Below are positions 30,238 to 41,484 of a stretch of DNA of 64,000 nucleotides, piece after piece. Numbering within the stretch: position 1 is the first letter of the stretch; every line of letters starts with the position of its first letter. The position numbers and the translations under genes were made by a program. Under the pieces are notes generated by a model. It had not been told where the DNA came from and ran no database searches. It saw nothing but the letters and a program-made list of their open reading frames with translations. Origin of the DNA: Branchipolynoe longqiensis (Eukaryota; Annelida; Polychaeta; Phyllodocida; Polynoidae); the NCBI GenBank assembly GCA_030323885.1, contig CM059187.1:122479593-122543592 (forward strand). The letters are read 5' to 3'.

Positions 30238-30990
30238 AACACAGTGGTCGAATCGGTAAGAGCGTAGGCTTCCCGTGCGGAAGGTAGGTTGGTTGGTTAC
30301 TGGAGTGTTACGTCCTGGCAACAGCTAAGTGGAAGGAAGGTTGGGAGTTCAAACTGCACCGGGTTAAATCAATCACTTACAAAATTGACACTTGTCGGCA
30401 CCTAGCCTGGCGCTCTGCATTACTATGATAAAGCAACCACTGGTTTGTTCAGTATCAAGATAATGTGACTAAAGTGCCTGTCACACTATGCCAGATTGAG
30501 CAACGGACAGAAATGTCGAGTCCGGTGGTATTCATTCGGGCGTTATATGTATCAAAATGTATTAAAATGTGTCAAAATGTTGCGATATCAGTTCAAAGGC
30601 CGCTTGATGAACGGACATGAAACAGACAAGAAACGGACATCAAAAGATAGCCAATGGACGGTAAGCAAACTAAATGGTCTCAAACCAGACAAGAAACATA
30701 TATGTCAAACTGGCAGCATCCGTTCCAAGTTTTGTGCATGTTCAAAACTTGTACGGACACAAACCAGACTTTGCCGGATATCAACGGACTTTTTTCGGTT
30801 TCTTTCCATTTCCCCAAATCCGGCGATGTGTGACAGAGCCTTTAGTGGGATATCAGGTCATGGAACAGCGGCCTGATTTCCCAGTGGGGCAGCACTACAA
30901 AGTCACCATGAGTGCACACTTTCACAAATCGGTACCCATCCTGATATGGCTTTAGATGTTACCAGGACATAAAACCCAAGCAAACAAACA
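30238..30990 (+). mobile_element. SINE-B split by MITE-H and by a SINE-B tail
   Basis: The head (GTCGAATCGGTAAGAGCGTA) is broken at about 30286-30330 by an inverted SINE-B tail (GGTTGGTTGGTTACTGGAGT). The body runs to GATAATGTGACT at 30470. MITE-H occupies 30473-30841, and the body resumes as GTGGGATATCAGGTCATGG to 30990. Confidence 0.82.
30473..30841 (+). mobile_element. MITE-H, second copy
   Basis: Left AGTGCCTGTCACACTATGCC, right GTGTGACAGAGCCT. Flanking TAA (30470-30472) and TTA (30842-30844) fit a TWA target site with one change. The central palindrome at 30727-30750 has arms AAGTTTTG and CAAAACTT. The 126-aa frame across it is not coding. Confidence 0.78.
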
Positions 30991-31565
30991 TGCATATTAT
31001 CGCACTAAACCATGATGCAGAAGAGGAATTAGTTTCTCTTCACGTAAGGCAGTATATATATTACATATATATCCATAAAGAAGACATAACATGGTAGTTT
31101 AATATTCTATTGTAGATATATACATATATAATCATTCAATAGTGCTTTGTGAGGCGATTATGAAAATACTATAAGAAAGAAAAGAAAAGGCGAGGATACA
31201 AAAATACATTGATTTATTCAGCAAGGGAGCTCTCAATCTGCATAATTAATCTTCCTTCTTCCACTCGTCCCTTGGGGGACATTTGCTGTCAGTGTTATTA
31301 CATCACTACATCGATAATCGTATTTGGACAAATAAATAACTACATTTGGAAGTACTGACGTCGCTAAATATGGCTGGAATGAGTTGTTTGGGACTGAGTA
31401 GGTAGTGAAGACACTGTGCAGTGTGTGGGACATAAAACCCCCTGTCGGAGAAATTCGGCAATTCTACTATGCATGTCGTATAACAGTATTAATGTGGCTT
31501 TGTCGTGTGTTACCATATTAATTTAAACGAAGATATTAGGTGTTATTATTGTATCATTTCTTTTA
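30991..31565. other. Unassigned AT-rich DNA
   Basis: No gene or window family is seen. Confidence 0.35.
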
Positions 31566-31727
31566 TTATGTGGAGTTGCTTTTTCTTTTATAAATTATTA
31601 ACGTGGGAGATATTTGAAGTATAAACATACGAAATGAATTTGGTGTGAACACTAAAATGCTGGCTATCAAGGCTGCCACAGTAACCGGTTCTGTTCGGCC
31701 AACATTTCTTGGTGTGCAGCAATTTTG
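31566..31727 (+). mobile_element. MITE-D interior fragment, strongly diverged
   Basis: GAGATATTTGAAGTATAAAC, GCTGCCACAGTAACCGGTTC, then TCTGTTCGGCC follow MITE-D order. The termini are absent. Confidence 0.5.
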
Positions 31728-31889
31728 TTATCGTGTTACTACTACCTCTTTAACCGTGACCGAAATGAGTATCACCTGACTGAGTGGATGTCTTTGTTAA
31801 TGAATGCTGACTATAACTACATTTACTCATGCAAGGCCCGGCTGTGGGGTGGGGTGGGGTGGGTGGGGTGGGTTGGATGGGCTTGGTTG

Positions 31890-32172
31890 TTGGTTGGTTG
31901 TTGGTTGGTTCTTGTAGTTTTACGTCCAGGCAACATCTAAGGTCATATCAGGATGGATACTGACTTCTGACAGTGCACATTCATGGCGACTTTATAGTGC
32001 CGACACGGCGTAAAGCAACCACCAATCAATAAATCAAACCAAGCTGCCAACACCATGACCTGATATCCCACTGAGTCGTATCCTGACACTGAGCTAACCA
32101 GTCTTTACCCTATCCTAATAATGCCGAGCGCCAGGCTAGGAAGCGACAAGTAGAAATTGTTAAATCATTGTG
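31890..32172 (-). mobile_element. SINE-B, head missing
   Basis: TTTTACGTCCAGGCAACATC, TAAGGTCATATCAGGATGG, CCAACACCATGACCTGATAT, CTAACCAGTCTTTACCC. A ~35-bp foreign piece (GTAAAGCAACCACCAATC) interrupts it near 32005-32040. Confidence 0.86.
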
Positions 32173-32480
32173 GTGGGGTGGGGGGTTGGGGGGGGGGGGG
32201 GGGGGGCGGTGGCGCAACTTGCACGTGTGGCTGGGGTACGGGTGCGGTGGAGGGTCAGCTGAGGATAAGTCATACATCAGCCTCCACCATCGTACCCTCC
32301 TCATTCCCCTCACCCTGGAGGGTGGCTCAGCAGATGGTGCATTCAGTGTCTCAGACACCAACACGCCTACTTATTAGGACTACACCTCACACCTCACACC
32401 CGGTGCTGGGCGACACACAATAGGACCGTCGCAGCATCCTTATGGGGTGGCGTCGGGAGGGGGGGGGGGCATCTGGGTGG
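32173..32480 (+). repeat. G-homopolymer and G-rich DNA
   Basis: G runs at 32180-32206 and 32458-32469 border mixed DNA. Sequence here may carry assembly error, as in any long homopolymer. Confidence 0.6.
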
Positions 32481-32539
32481 TGAACTGAATCTATGCATGA
32501 GGGTTCCCACTGTGTAGATGCACCATGCCCGTACCAGCT

Positions 32540-33700
32540 CCTTCTTGCATCCCCTGTCCGCCCCAACCCACCTCACCCCCGCCACCCCCGCCCCCGCCTC
32601 GCCTCGTCCCGCTCCGTCTCCGTCCCACCATACCCCCGACCCGCCTCGTCCCGCCTCGCCTCGGTCCGTCCCGTCCCGGTCCCACCACACCCCCGCCCCG
32701 CCTCGAGCCGCCCCGCTCCCGTCCCGCCACCCTCGCCCCAGCCTCGCCCCGCCACGTCCCCGTCCCACCACAGCCCCGCCCCGCACCCGTCCCACCCCGC
32801 TACCCCCGCCCCCGCCTCGCCCCGCCCCGCTCCCGCTCCCGTCCCGCCACATCCCCGCCCCGCCCCGTCCCGGCCCGTCCCCATCCCACCACAGCCCCGC
32901 CTCGCCCCGCCCCGTCCCCGTCCCACCGCTCCCGTCCCGCCACCCTCGCCCCAGCCTCGCCCCGCCACGTCCCCGTCCCCAAAACAGCCCCGCCCCGCAC
33001 CCGTCCCACCCCGCTACCCCGCCCCCGCCTCGCCCCGCCCCGCTCCCGCTCCCGTCCCGCCACATCCCCGCCCCGCCCCGTCCCGGCCCGTCCCCGTCCC
33101 ACCACAGCCCCGCCTCGCCCCGCCCCGTCCCCGTCCCACCGCTCCCGTCCCGCCACCCTCGCCCCAGCCTCGCCCCGCCACGTCCCCGTCCCAAAACAGC
33201 CCCGCCCCGCACCCGTCCCACCCCGCTACCCCCCCCCCCGCCTCGCCCCGCCCCGCTCCCGCTCCCGTCCCGCCACATCCCCGCCCCGCCCCGCCCCGTC
33301 CCGGCCCGTCCCCGTCCCACCACACCCGCGCCTCGCCCCGCCCCGTCCCCGTCCCACCACACCCCCGCCGCCTGCCAGCACGTACCCCCACCTCCTCCCC
33401 ACTGTACCCTCGCCCCTCTCCGTCCCCGTCCCACCACACCCCCGCCGCCTGCCACCACGTACCCCCACCCCCCTCCTCGCTCTACTCTCTTCCTGCCCCA
33501 TCCCGTTCCCGCTCCACACTCTCCCCACCTCAGAGCACCTCGTCCTCACTCCAATCCCACCCGTCCCACCTCTCCTCACCTCTCCTCACCTCGCCCCGGA
33601 TCTCCCCGCCTCTCCTCGCCTCTCCCCGCCTCTCCCCGCCTCTCCCCGCCTCTCCCCGCCCCGCCCCGCCCCACCCCAACTCCGCCCGAGTGCCAGCACA
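32540..33700 (+). repeat. GC-rich tandem region with 213-bp units
   Basis: The marker GCTCCCGTCCCGCCACCCTC occurs at 32715, 32928 and 33141, spaced exactly 213 bp. Shorter CCCCGTCCC/CCTCGCC words fill the flanks to 33700. Since 213 is a multiple of three, several frames stay open (538-589 aa forward, 354 aa reverse), all Pro/Arg- or Gly/Arg-rich. The DNA is almost all C/G/T on one strand. Confidence 0.9.
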
Positions 33701-33779
33701 TTTCCGACGAACTGTTGCAATACACTTAGCTCTGAGCCTTACGTTAATGAAAAAGTGCCCTACACCTCCGACTCCCACC

Positions 33780-34275
33780 ACTCCTTCAGTCGCACTCTGC
33801 ACCACCATCACCACCACCGGCACCACTGCGACCAGCACCAGCGCCATAACCATTACCACTGCCACCAACCGCCACCATCACATCCATTGCAACCCCCACG
33901 ATTATCACGACTACCACCACCACCATCATCAACCCCACCACCATCACCATCACCACCACCACCACCATCACCACCACCACCATCACCATCATCACCACCA
34001 CCACCATCACCACCACTACCACCACCATCATCACCACCACCATCACCACCACCACCACCACCACCACCATCATCACCACCACCACCACCATCACCCCCAC
34101 CCCCATCACCATCACCACTACCACCACCACCATCATCATAACCCGCTTCACCACCACCATCATCACCACCGACACCACCACCAACACCAACACTATCCCC
34201 ACCACCGTCACCAACACCACCACCACCGTCACCATTGCCACTACCACCACCGCCACCACTAACACCACCGCCGCC
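33780..34275 (+). repeat. (CAC/CAT)n trinucleotide tract, ~500 bp
   Basis: Near-continuous ACC/CAT triplets. In frame they read as long histidine runs forward or Val/Gly/Asp-rich repeats in reverse. It is continuous with the 589-aa frame that starts at 32493. Confidence 0.93.
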
Positions 34276-34520
34276 ATTATCCTGCGAATATAGCTCATTC
34301 AATCCATACAAACCTGGATGAAACCCTGGAATTTAGGGGGGTAAGTTGGCGGGGGATGGGCTAAGGGAGGAGGAGGGGCGGGTGGTGACTGGAGACTGGC
34401 CGGTGGGAGTGAGTGACCCAGTTCCACTGAGCTACTCAGACGACGGACGCTTTCAGATTCACCTCTTGCACGAGCAACCCGTCCGTGACATCCATCATCC
34501 TCGGCTTAGTTTGAGTAATT

Positions 34521-34538
34521 CCCACTAGGGGGCAGCAC
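34521..34538 (+). promoter_or_regulatory. CTCF-like site
   Basis: CCCACTAGGGGGCAGCAC matches the animal CTCF core CCACNAGGGGGCRS closely. It is followed by CpG-rich DNA (34600-34660). Confidence 0.5.
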
Positions 34539-34735
34539 AATCAGCACGGGGACAGCTGGGGGCCGCATGACCTTGGTTCGCGCTGCTGCTCAGAGGGGGC
34601 GCAGCGGGCGGCCGGGGCGCACATGGGGTCGGTGGGCGGTGGGGGCCGACGCCGATTCACAGTTATTACATCTATTATTGCATTGCCTCATGGTGGTAAT
34701 ATCTGCGCACTGCAGGGGGTGGCAGGTGAGCGCCG

Positions 34736-35380
34736 AGAAATAAAACACAATGTTACATGGTAGTATGGGGGTGAGGTTAAGACATAAGACCTGAGGAATG
34801 CGCCCACAATAACAATATTTTGCTTAAAGAAATAAAACACAATGTTACACGGTAGTATGGGAAGGGGGGGGGGGGGGTCAATGTATACTGAGAGATGAGA
34901 AATGCGCCATTATAAAAAATAATAAAACAGATTTTTCTTTTGATTTTCTTTAATATAAAAAAGAAAGCACAATGTTACACGATAGTATGTGGGGAATGTT
35001 AAGAAATGAGAGATGAGGAATGCGCCCACAATACAAATATGTTGAAAAAGAAATAAAACACACTGTTACCTTGTAGTATGGGGGCAATGTTTAGAAATGA
35101 GAGATGAGGAATGTGTCCACAATGAAAATAGTTTAAAAAAAGAAATAAAACACAATGTTACCTTGTAGTATGGGGGTAATGTTAAGAAATGAGAGATAAG
35201 AAATATGTCCACAAAAAATATGTCTGTATAGAAATAAAACAATATGTTGCACGGTAGTAGAAATGAGAGATGATAAATGCGCCCACAATGGAAAAAATCA
35301 AGGAAATCAATCATAAACTTACACGATAGTATGTGGGGGCAAGGTTAAGAAATGACATGTGAGGAATGTGCCCACACTTC
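34736..35380 (+). repeat. ~90-100-bp tandem repeat, ~7 units
   Basis: GAAATAAAACACAATGTTAC recurs near 34738, 34830, 34965, 35049, 35142 and 35230. Each is followed by GGTAGTATGGGGG and GAGAGATGAGGAATGCGCCC. Period and sequence vary. Confidence 0.9.
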
Positions 35381-35629
35381 ACATATGTAATTACGTCTGT
35401 TTGGGTTACTTTACGGCGATGTCTATTCCTATGCTGTACATTTATGTATGTTGCATTTCCATTGTTGCTGTGGTTCCTCAGTAGTAATCCCCTCCGTCCA
35501 ATTCCCCTCAGCCTAATGATATATTATCTAGTTCATGCTACACCAACAATGTCCTCCTGTGGGTGAGGCACGGGGTGTGCGCGTACACGCATACCTTCAC
35601 TCCGCTACACAAGGTAGAATGAATACTAA

Positions 35630-36137
35630 TACAGTATAACCCCATCAACCAAACTTGAAGTGACATAGAACTTTGTTTGGATTAACCGATCATTGGTTTA
35701 ACCGAGCTTTGGTTTTGACTTTGACTTGGCTTTAGCAAAAACGCAGGTGCATTATGAATACAATATACAATATATGTGGACACTTTGAATATTGTTTTTT
35801 ATGTGTACACAGTATAACATAGTTAAACCAAGCTCAGTTAAACCAAACGATCGGTTAATCCAAACTTTTTTCGGCGGCCGGGCAAAATACTACAATTTAT
35901 CATATAAAAAAGTCTCAGATGACCTTATAACCACATCAGCGCTTGGTTTAACCATACCGGAAGTGGCCTGAGGCGAGACAATTTTGTATGGATTAACCGA
36001 TAGTTTGGATTAACCGACTTTGGTTTAACCAACTTTTGTATATGATAAATGGTAGTATTTTGCCGGGCCGCCGAAAAAAGTTTGGATTAACCGATCGTTT
36101 GGTTTAACCGAGCTTGGTTTAACGAGGTTGTACTGTA
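35630..36137 (+). mobile_element. MITE-F, long foldback element
   Basis: The ends TACAGTATAACCCCATCAAC and GAGGTTGTACTGTA are inverted with TA borders. Two ~80-bp arms, 35830-35910 and 36034-36114, are inverted copies. They share AACCAAACGATCGGTTAATC, TTTTTTCGGCGGCCGGGC and ACTACAATTTATCATATA. A third partial copy of GGTTTAACCGAGCTT lies near 35690. CAGTA..AACC ends and TA target are pogo-like. No ORF. Confidence 0.85.
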
Positions 36138-36239
36138 CACTGTTCCGCTAAATTTTGTACTCGTATAATTGGCTATGGACCGTAAATAACATGAAATAAC
36201 AAGATATATGTAAGCTATTTCATGTTTCTTAAAACATGA

Positions 36240-36244
36240 AATAG

Positions 36245-36278
<34 letters not shown>
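36240..36278 (+). repeat. (TA)n tract
   Basis: About 17 TA units. Confidence 0.95.
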
Positions 36279-36280
<2 letters not shown>

Positions 36281-36403
36281 GTCTTTCCATGGTAAATGGG
36301 GATAATGTGTGTTATGAAGGCTAACAATTAATATTGTGTATTTCCTATTTTTGTCACTGAGTAGCCAACTCTTGTTCATATGTATAGGGCCCCCTATTAG
36401 TAC

Positions 36404-36688
36404 TGTCGGTCTGCACGACCTCGCAGCGACCACTGACGGTAGCTGGGGATGTATGTATCCGGGAGCCTAGTGGTGTATGGTTGCACACTGCCGGAATGCA
36501 AAAAGTGGGTCGAGTCCCGCTCTAGGCACAGTTTTCCCATTTTCATCACCCACACACTGGTTGCGTGATCAGGTCCTGTACAAGCTTTGCGCTGTATGGT
36601 TGTTGAACCTACCCTGTGTGTGTATGTGTTAGTGCATTGCCGTATGTATGTAATTGTAAGCATTACAAGACTTACAATTCCAGGGGAC
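36404..36688 (+). mobile_element. SINE-A dimer, first unit with scattered deletions
   Basis: The order is identical to 636-940 but many single bases are missing (GTGGTGTATGGTTGCACACT, GGGTCGAGTCCCGC). The hairpin spacer is intact at its end (AATTGTAAGCATTACAAGAC). Confidence 0.8.
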
Positions 36689-36863
36689 GAGTGTAGTGGT
36701 TGCACTGACCTCCAGGCAGTAACCAATGACAGGTAGGCGTGGGGATGTTTGTATCATGGAGCCTAGTGTTGTAATGGTTAGCACACTGGCCCGGAATGCA
36801 AAGAGATGTGGGTTCGAGTCCCGCTCTAGGCGCAATATTTCCCATTTTCATCACCCCCATGAC
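36689..36863 (+). mobile_element. SINE-A dimer, second unit
   Basis: The head has good A and B boxes (GTAATGGTTAGCACACTGGC, GGTTCGAGTCCCGC). The leader has small deletions. It ends at the shared border CATCACCCCCATGACA. Confidence 0.85.
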
Positions 36864-37206
36864 AGTACTGTGAACGAAAATATAGGTTTTTTTTCACTAT
36901 GCCAGATTAGGCCATAATCTTTTCATATCTATCCATCCAAAGTGCAACAATATCAGTTCTATAAAGAAAATAACTCCTCTGTTCTTTCAATAATTGTTTT
37001 GGACCATTACATACTAGAAAAAACATTGGCCCCATTTACCATGAAAATACCCATATTGCAGAAGGGCTAGGCCCTGAGTGGAATCACACTCAGACCTTCC
37101 AGCACCACTATATATAGTTACATCCTCCTAAGGCACAAATCAACCCATATATATATATAGATATATACACATACATGTTCACACGAACCTGCTGAAGCAC
37201 ACTGGA
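36864..37206. other. Unassigned DNA
   Basis: No feature apart from a short TA run near 37148. Confidence 0.3.
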
Positions 37207-37637
37207 TAGAGGGGGTGTAATGACGTCACGAGACAACTTCCGGTGGCCATATTGGATTACATATGAAAGGCTTGGAAGTCCTTACATTGTGTTTATTTAC
37301 TCATTTGTTGGTTTATTTGCCACTGTTTTGAGCAGTTTTCCCTCAAAGGCTGGGGGTTAAAGGGTTTTTTGATGGAGGGGAAGTATTTGATTAATCATGT
37401 AGGCTCATATCTTTGCTAAAGAGCAGAATGTTGACGCTTTGGATGCTCTGTCAAAGAATTAGACAGGTTCAGGCAGTACCCGCTAGGTGGCGCCACATAC
37501 TTTGGCAGCCCTGACTACAGGTAGGCCCAGTGGTGGACGTAGTGTTCTTGGTATAAGACAGGGGGCGTCTTAGGTGGTATTAAGTGTAATCCAAGATGGC
37601 TAACCGCTGAGTGATGACGTCACGTGCACTCCCTCTA
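37207..37637 (+). mobile_element. MITE-Q with regulatory-type words in its TIR
   Basis: The left end (TAGAGGGGGTG, TGACGTCA at 37221-37228, GGCCATATTGGATTACA) is mirrored at the right (TGTAATCCAAGATGGC at 37585-37600, TGACGTCA at 37615-37622, CCCTCTA). The inverted ends are about 55 bp with gaps. A CTCF-like word lies inside at 37478-37495. No ORF. One copy in the window. Confidence 0.7.
37478..37495 (+). promoter_or_regulatory. CTCF-like site inside MITE-Q
   Basis: ACCCGCTAGGTGGCGCCA shares CCGCTAGGTGGCGC with the site at 9655. Confidence 0.4.
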
Positions 37638-38206
37638 TAGTAATGCATTCCTCCCTGCCGAATATCGGAATATTTTAGACATTGTAATATATAGAGAAAT
37701 GTATTTTGTTATGCACCGGTCATCCAACTTTCTAATTTGCTCTTTATATTTTTATCACGATTTTATTTCTGAATCTGTATATATATCTCTGTATGTTCAG
37801 AATAATGTATATATATATATACGATATTTAGATAAGACTTAAGCTTAACCTACGTCCCTTTCTTAGATCATACATCCTTTTGATACAGGTAGAAAGGTCA
37901 CAGTACTGCCTAGGAGGTGCCGACCAAAGACGCCTCGCCATATCCTATTCTTAATCAAATTAAATTCAAATAAAAAGGTAGATCATTATTCTTTCAAACT
38001 ATTTTCATGGATATTCTTCTTAACACCTTCGCTATGTCCGCTGACCTACTTGTCCTGTTTCTTCTGTTTTCAACACATGCTCATTAGTATGACATGGTTC
38101 CGTTCCAACAGCATCCCTTGTGAGCTGTACCTACCTTTTTTTATCTTGCACATCGGCTCCGTGAATTATCCTTATGCCCTTTGTTGTTTATTTATTTGCA
38201 GGTGAG
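37638..38206. other. AT-rich unassigned DNA
   Basis: A 72-aa frame rich in Tyr/Phe/Ser has no recognisable feature. Confidence 0.35.
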
Positions 38207-38850
38207 TTCCTATATATATACGAAGGCTTCAATATGTAAGATGGATACAATCATTGTAAGTGCCAAATACAATACACAAACTATTAATATCATGTTCCCT
38301 ATATGTGTTATTGAATTTATGGAAGTGATACCTTACAGGAGAGCCCCCTCATATTTAAGATGAACGCAATCATTGTAAGGGAGAAACACAATACACAAAC
38401 TATGAATATCATTTGTCCTATATACGCTGTTGAAATTATGGAAGTGATACCTTATAGGAGTGCCATGCCATATTTAAGATGAACGCACTCATTGTAAGTG
38501 ACACACACAATAGACAAACCATTAATATAATGTGCCCTATATAGGCTTTTGAATTTATGGAAGTGATACCTTATGGCTACAGGAGTGCCACTTCATATTT
38601 AAGATGTACGCAATCATTATAATTGACAAACACAATAGACAAACTATTAACATAATTTCCCTATATATGCTTTTGAATTTATGGAATTGATACCTTATAG
38701 CTACAGGAGTGCCACTTCATATTTAAGATGAACGCGATCATTGTAACTGACAAACATAATTTTTAAAACTATTGATATCATGTGCGCTATATGTGTTCTC
38801 ATGTGCGCTATATGTGCTGTTGAATTTATGGAAGTGATACCTAACAGGAA
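38207..38850 (+). repeat. ~122-bp tandem repeat, ~5 units
   Basis: Unit landmarks are CATATTTAAGATGAACGCAA, TCATTGTAAGTGACAAACAC and GAATTTATGGAAGTGATACC. Unit starts are near 38225, 38347, 38468, 38587 and 38716. Confidence 0.92.
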
Positions 38851-39279
38851 TGGGGAAACTGATTTCATTTCAGTTGGATTGAAAATGCCACATTTCAGCA
38901 AAGCCTCCCTCACCTACATCGATGGTTTGGCTTCAATTTGACTTGGACGATATTGCTACTACTGTGTGAAATAAAGCCAGTAAGGTTCTGTTTTCTTCAG
39001 CAGTAATATGCCAGGAAAGCTATCTGATTAGTAGGACAAATCTCACCATTATAGCATTATACATGCTACTTTTGAACGGAGAATGGATAATTACTTGGCT
39101 ACCCTTTATGTGAATTCCATAGCCTTGCATTAATTCCTTCTGAAATCTAAATGATTTTCATAAAAATGTGCACAGAGTGGTAGCGACTTGATTAGATGAA
39201 TTGTACATCAAGTTTTTCTTTGATGTAACTGTTCATATCCCAACATTCCAGCCATTGTCATCACATTCAACTGTATCAA
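38851..39279. other. Unassigned DNA
   Basis: No feature is recognised. Confidence 0.3.
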
Positions 39280-39840
39280 TTCCATTGGTATGCATTCCAT
39301 CTGTATTCATTTGACCGGTATGCATTACATCTTGTATCCATTCATCCGGTATGCATTCCATCTATGTCCATTCCATCTTTGTCAGTTCCATATCTATCCA
39401 TTCTATCTATGTCCACTCCATTTGTATCCATTTCATGTGTAACCATTCAAACCGTATCCATTCCTTAATTATGCATTCCACCGTCTGCAATCCATCTGTG
39501 TCCATTCCATCTGTTTCCATTCCATCTGTTTCCATTCAATCTGAATCCATTCCATTTATATCCATTCCATCTATATCCATTCCATCTGTCTCCACTCAAT
39601 CTGTGTCCATTCCCCATGTGTCCAGTGTGCCCACTCCACCTGTGTCTATGCTGTCCTTCCCCCATGTGTCCATTCCGCATGTGTCCAGTGTGCCCACTCC
39701 ATCTGTGTCTACTCTGTCCTTCCCCCATGTGCCCATTCCTTGTGTGTCCATTGAGCCCACTCCATCTGTGTCTACTCTAGCTGTGTCCATTCCATCTGTA
39801 TTCATCTCAGCTGCCTCCATTTCTGTCACAATGATTACAT
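39280..39840 (+). repeat. 15-bp minisatellite with codon-phased frame
   Basis: CCATTCCATCTGTGT-like units, strictly 15 bp between about 39490 and 39610. Later units carry CCCCCATGTGTCCATTCC variants. The 174-aa frame at 39351-39875 reads as S-I-P-S-V pentapeptides, but reverse frames are open too. With no start context or domain it is treated as repeat DNA. Confidence 0.88.
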
Positions 39841-40439
39841 CCAGGCCTATATTTGGTCATAACCTTGCATTTTAGTCCAGTAATTGTTCGATAGGAACAT
39901 AATACAATACTCATATTCCACTTATTCCAGCTGTCTAATCACCCCTTCAGTAGAAATAATATTTTGCACCTTACATATGAATCATACATTAATTGTGAAT
40001 TGAAATCAATGCTAATCAATGAATGACTTTACAACGCATTATTATGGAATAACACCACAATTGAAGAGGATTATTGAATGAATTGCGTCTGAATAGCTAT
40101 TTGTTTTTTGAGGAAATTCAACAATTACCCATACCTTCTGACACACGGTAACTTTCCTTGTTGGCCAGAAAGCGCGCCCTAACCCTGTTGCTCTCTGCAC
40201 TCGACCCTCCCTGATGCCTTTCACAACCCCTTCCCCACACTGAATCTCCTCTCCCTGTCCCCACCCACCCCCACACACACACTCACCCTAATGCTTACCC
40301 ACGCCCGAAGCACTATGCCACTAGCCGCAGTACTCGACCACACACCAGAATGCTGCCATGACTCAACTCACACTACTAAAACCCCACAGCAATATCTCCT
40401 TATCAACCACAACACAGCCCTGAATCAAAACCACACCTT
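39841..40439. other. Unassigned DNA
   Basis: AT-rich then CACCC-rich. No gene is supported. Confidence 0.35.
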
Positions 40440-40760
40440 GCATTAGTATTGACCGCAGTCTGCCAATACCACCCCCATCCACCACCCCAACTCCTCCACA
40501 GGCGCATAACCACCCTCCCTCACCCCCCTACTCCCGCCTCCACCCCCCTTATCCCCAGCCCCCATTGTACCATGCTCCATCCCCCAACCCATCCCACCAT
40601 CAACAGCCCCATTACTCAACCCACTCACTCAACCCACTGAACCTGACCCCCCCCCCCCTCTCACCCCAGTCAACCACCCCCACCCTCCCCATTCCCTCCC
40701 ACCCCCGCACACACACTCACACTCCTGGCAACCCACACCGACACCCCATCTCCACCAGGC
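40440..40760 (+). repeat. C-rich low-complexity tract
   Basis: CACCCC/CCCCCAC words with a C run at 40649-40658. Frames on both strands are artefacts. Confidence 0.7.
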
Positions 40761-40799
40761 ATCCGCTCGCCCCGAAAACACCGAAAGACCCTTTCGAAA

Positions 40800-40940
40800 C
40801 TTATCTCACGTTGACCTCGGCTCACATCGACCAAGCGTGACCTTTGCGAGTTGCTGGGGGTCAGACGTCAGAGGTCAGTAAGAGCCCGGATGTCGGGCAG
40901 GTGCGGAGCCGGAAATGACCACCAGGGGGAGCAACGGGTT
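40800..40940. promoter_or_regulatory. Cluster of nuclear-receptor, ETS and CTCF-like words
   Basis: Half-sites TTGACCT (about 40812), GTGACCTTTG (40839-40848), GGGGTCAGACGTCAGAGGTCA (spread over 40858-40877), ETS-like CCGGAAAT (40909-40916) and CTCF-like CCACCAGGGGGAGCA (40919-40933) lie within 140 bp, next to but outside low-complexity DNA. Enhancer or promoter function is inferred only. Confidence 0.35.
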
Positions 40941-41217
40941 TTGCTGAATCATTGATACCTGACCGTGGGAGGACCGACAGTTTCTCAGGGTGAGGCATGT
41001 GAGAACTCCAGTGTCTGTGCTTTGAGTATCCGCTCCTCACATCCTGCCTCCCCCCCCCCCCGCCCACACACTCCTCCTCCTGCTCTTCCACTGCATCCGC
41101 TTCTTCTTCTTCATTGTCCTCCCCTCTTCCCCTCTCAGTCTCACACTCGCCTCCTCTCCTTACTCAGCATAGATGCAGATGCAGTCCCCTATATATATAG
41201 ATAAGCGAACAGGGAAT

Positions 41218-41280
41218 GAGAGAAAGACTAGCACATATATATATATATATATATAGCACATATATATATATATATATATG
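41218..41280 (+). repeat. (TA)n tracts with a GCACA spacer
   Basis: Two TA runs, each preceded by GCACATATATA, bordering the first module of the 41-44 kb cluster. Confidence 0.9.
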
Positions 41281-41437
41281 TGATGTAAAACGTATTATGC
41301 GAGTATAAAGATTCGCAAGGTAATATTACCTATTATTATTATTGTTATGCTCCGTAAGATACAAAACTCTACCGGTGGCGCCATCTCGCCCACCTCGACT
41401 CCCCCGGATGTTGACCAGTGTCAGTTGCACCAGAGGA

Positions 41438-41440
<3 letters not shown>
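41281..41440 (+). repeat. TA-flanked module
   Basis: TGATGTAAAACGTATTATGC, GAGTATAAAG, then CTACCGGTGGCGCCATCTCG, as in 17504 and 52105. Confidence 0.6.

Positions 41441-41482
<42 letters not shown>
41441..41482 (+). repeat. (TA)n tract
   Basis: About 20 TA units. Confidence 0.95.
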
Positions 41483-41484
<2 letters not shown>

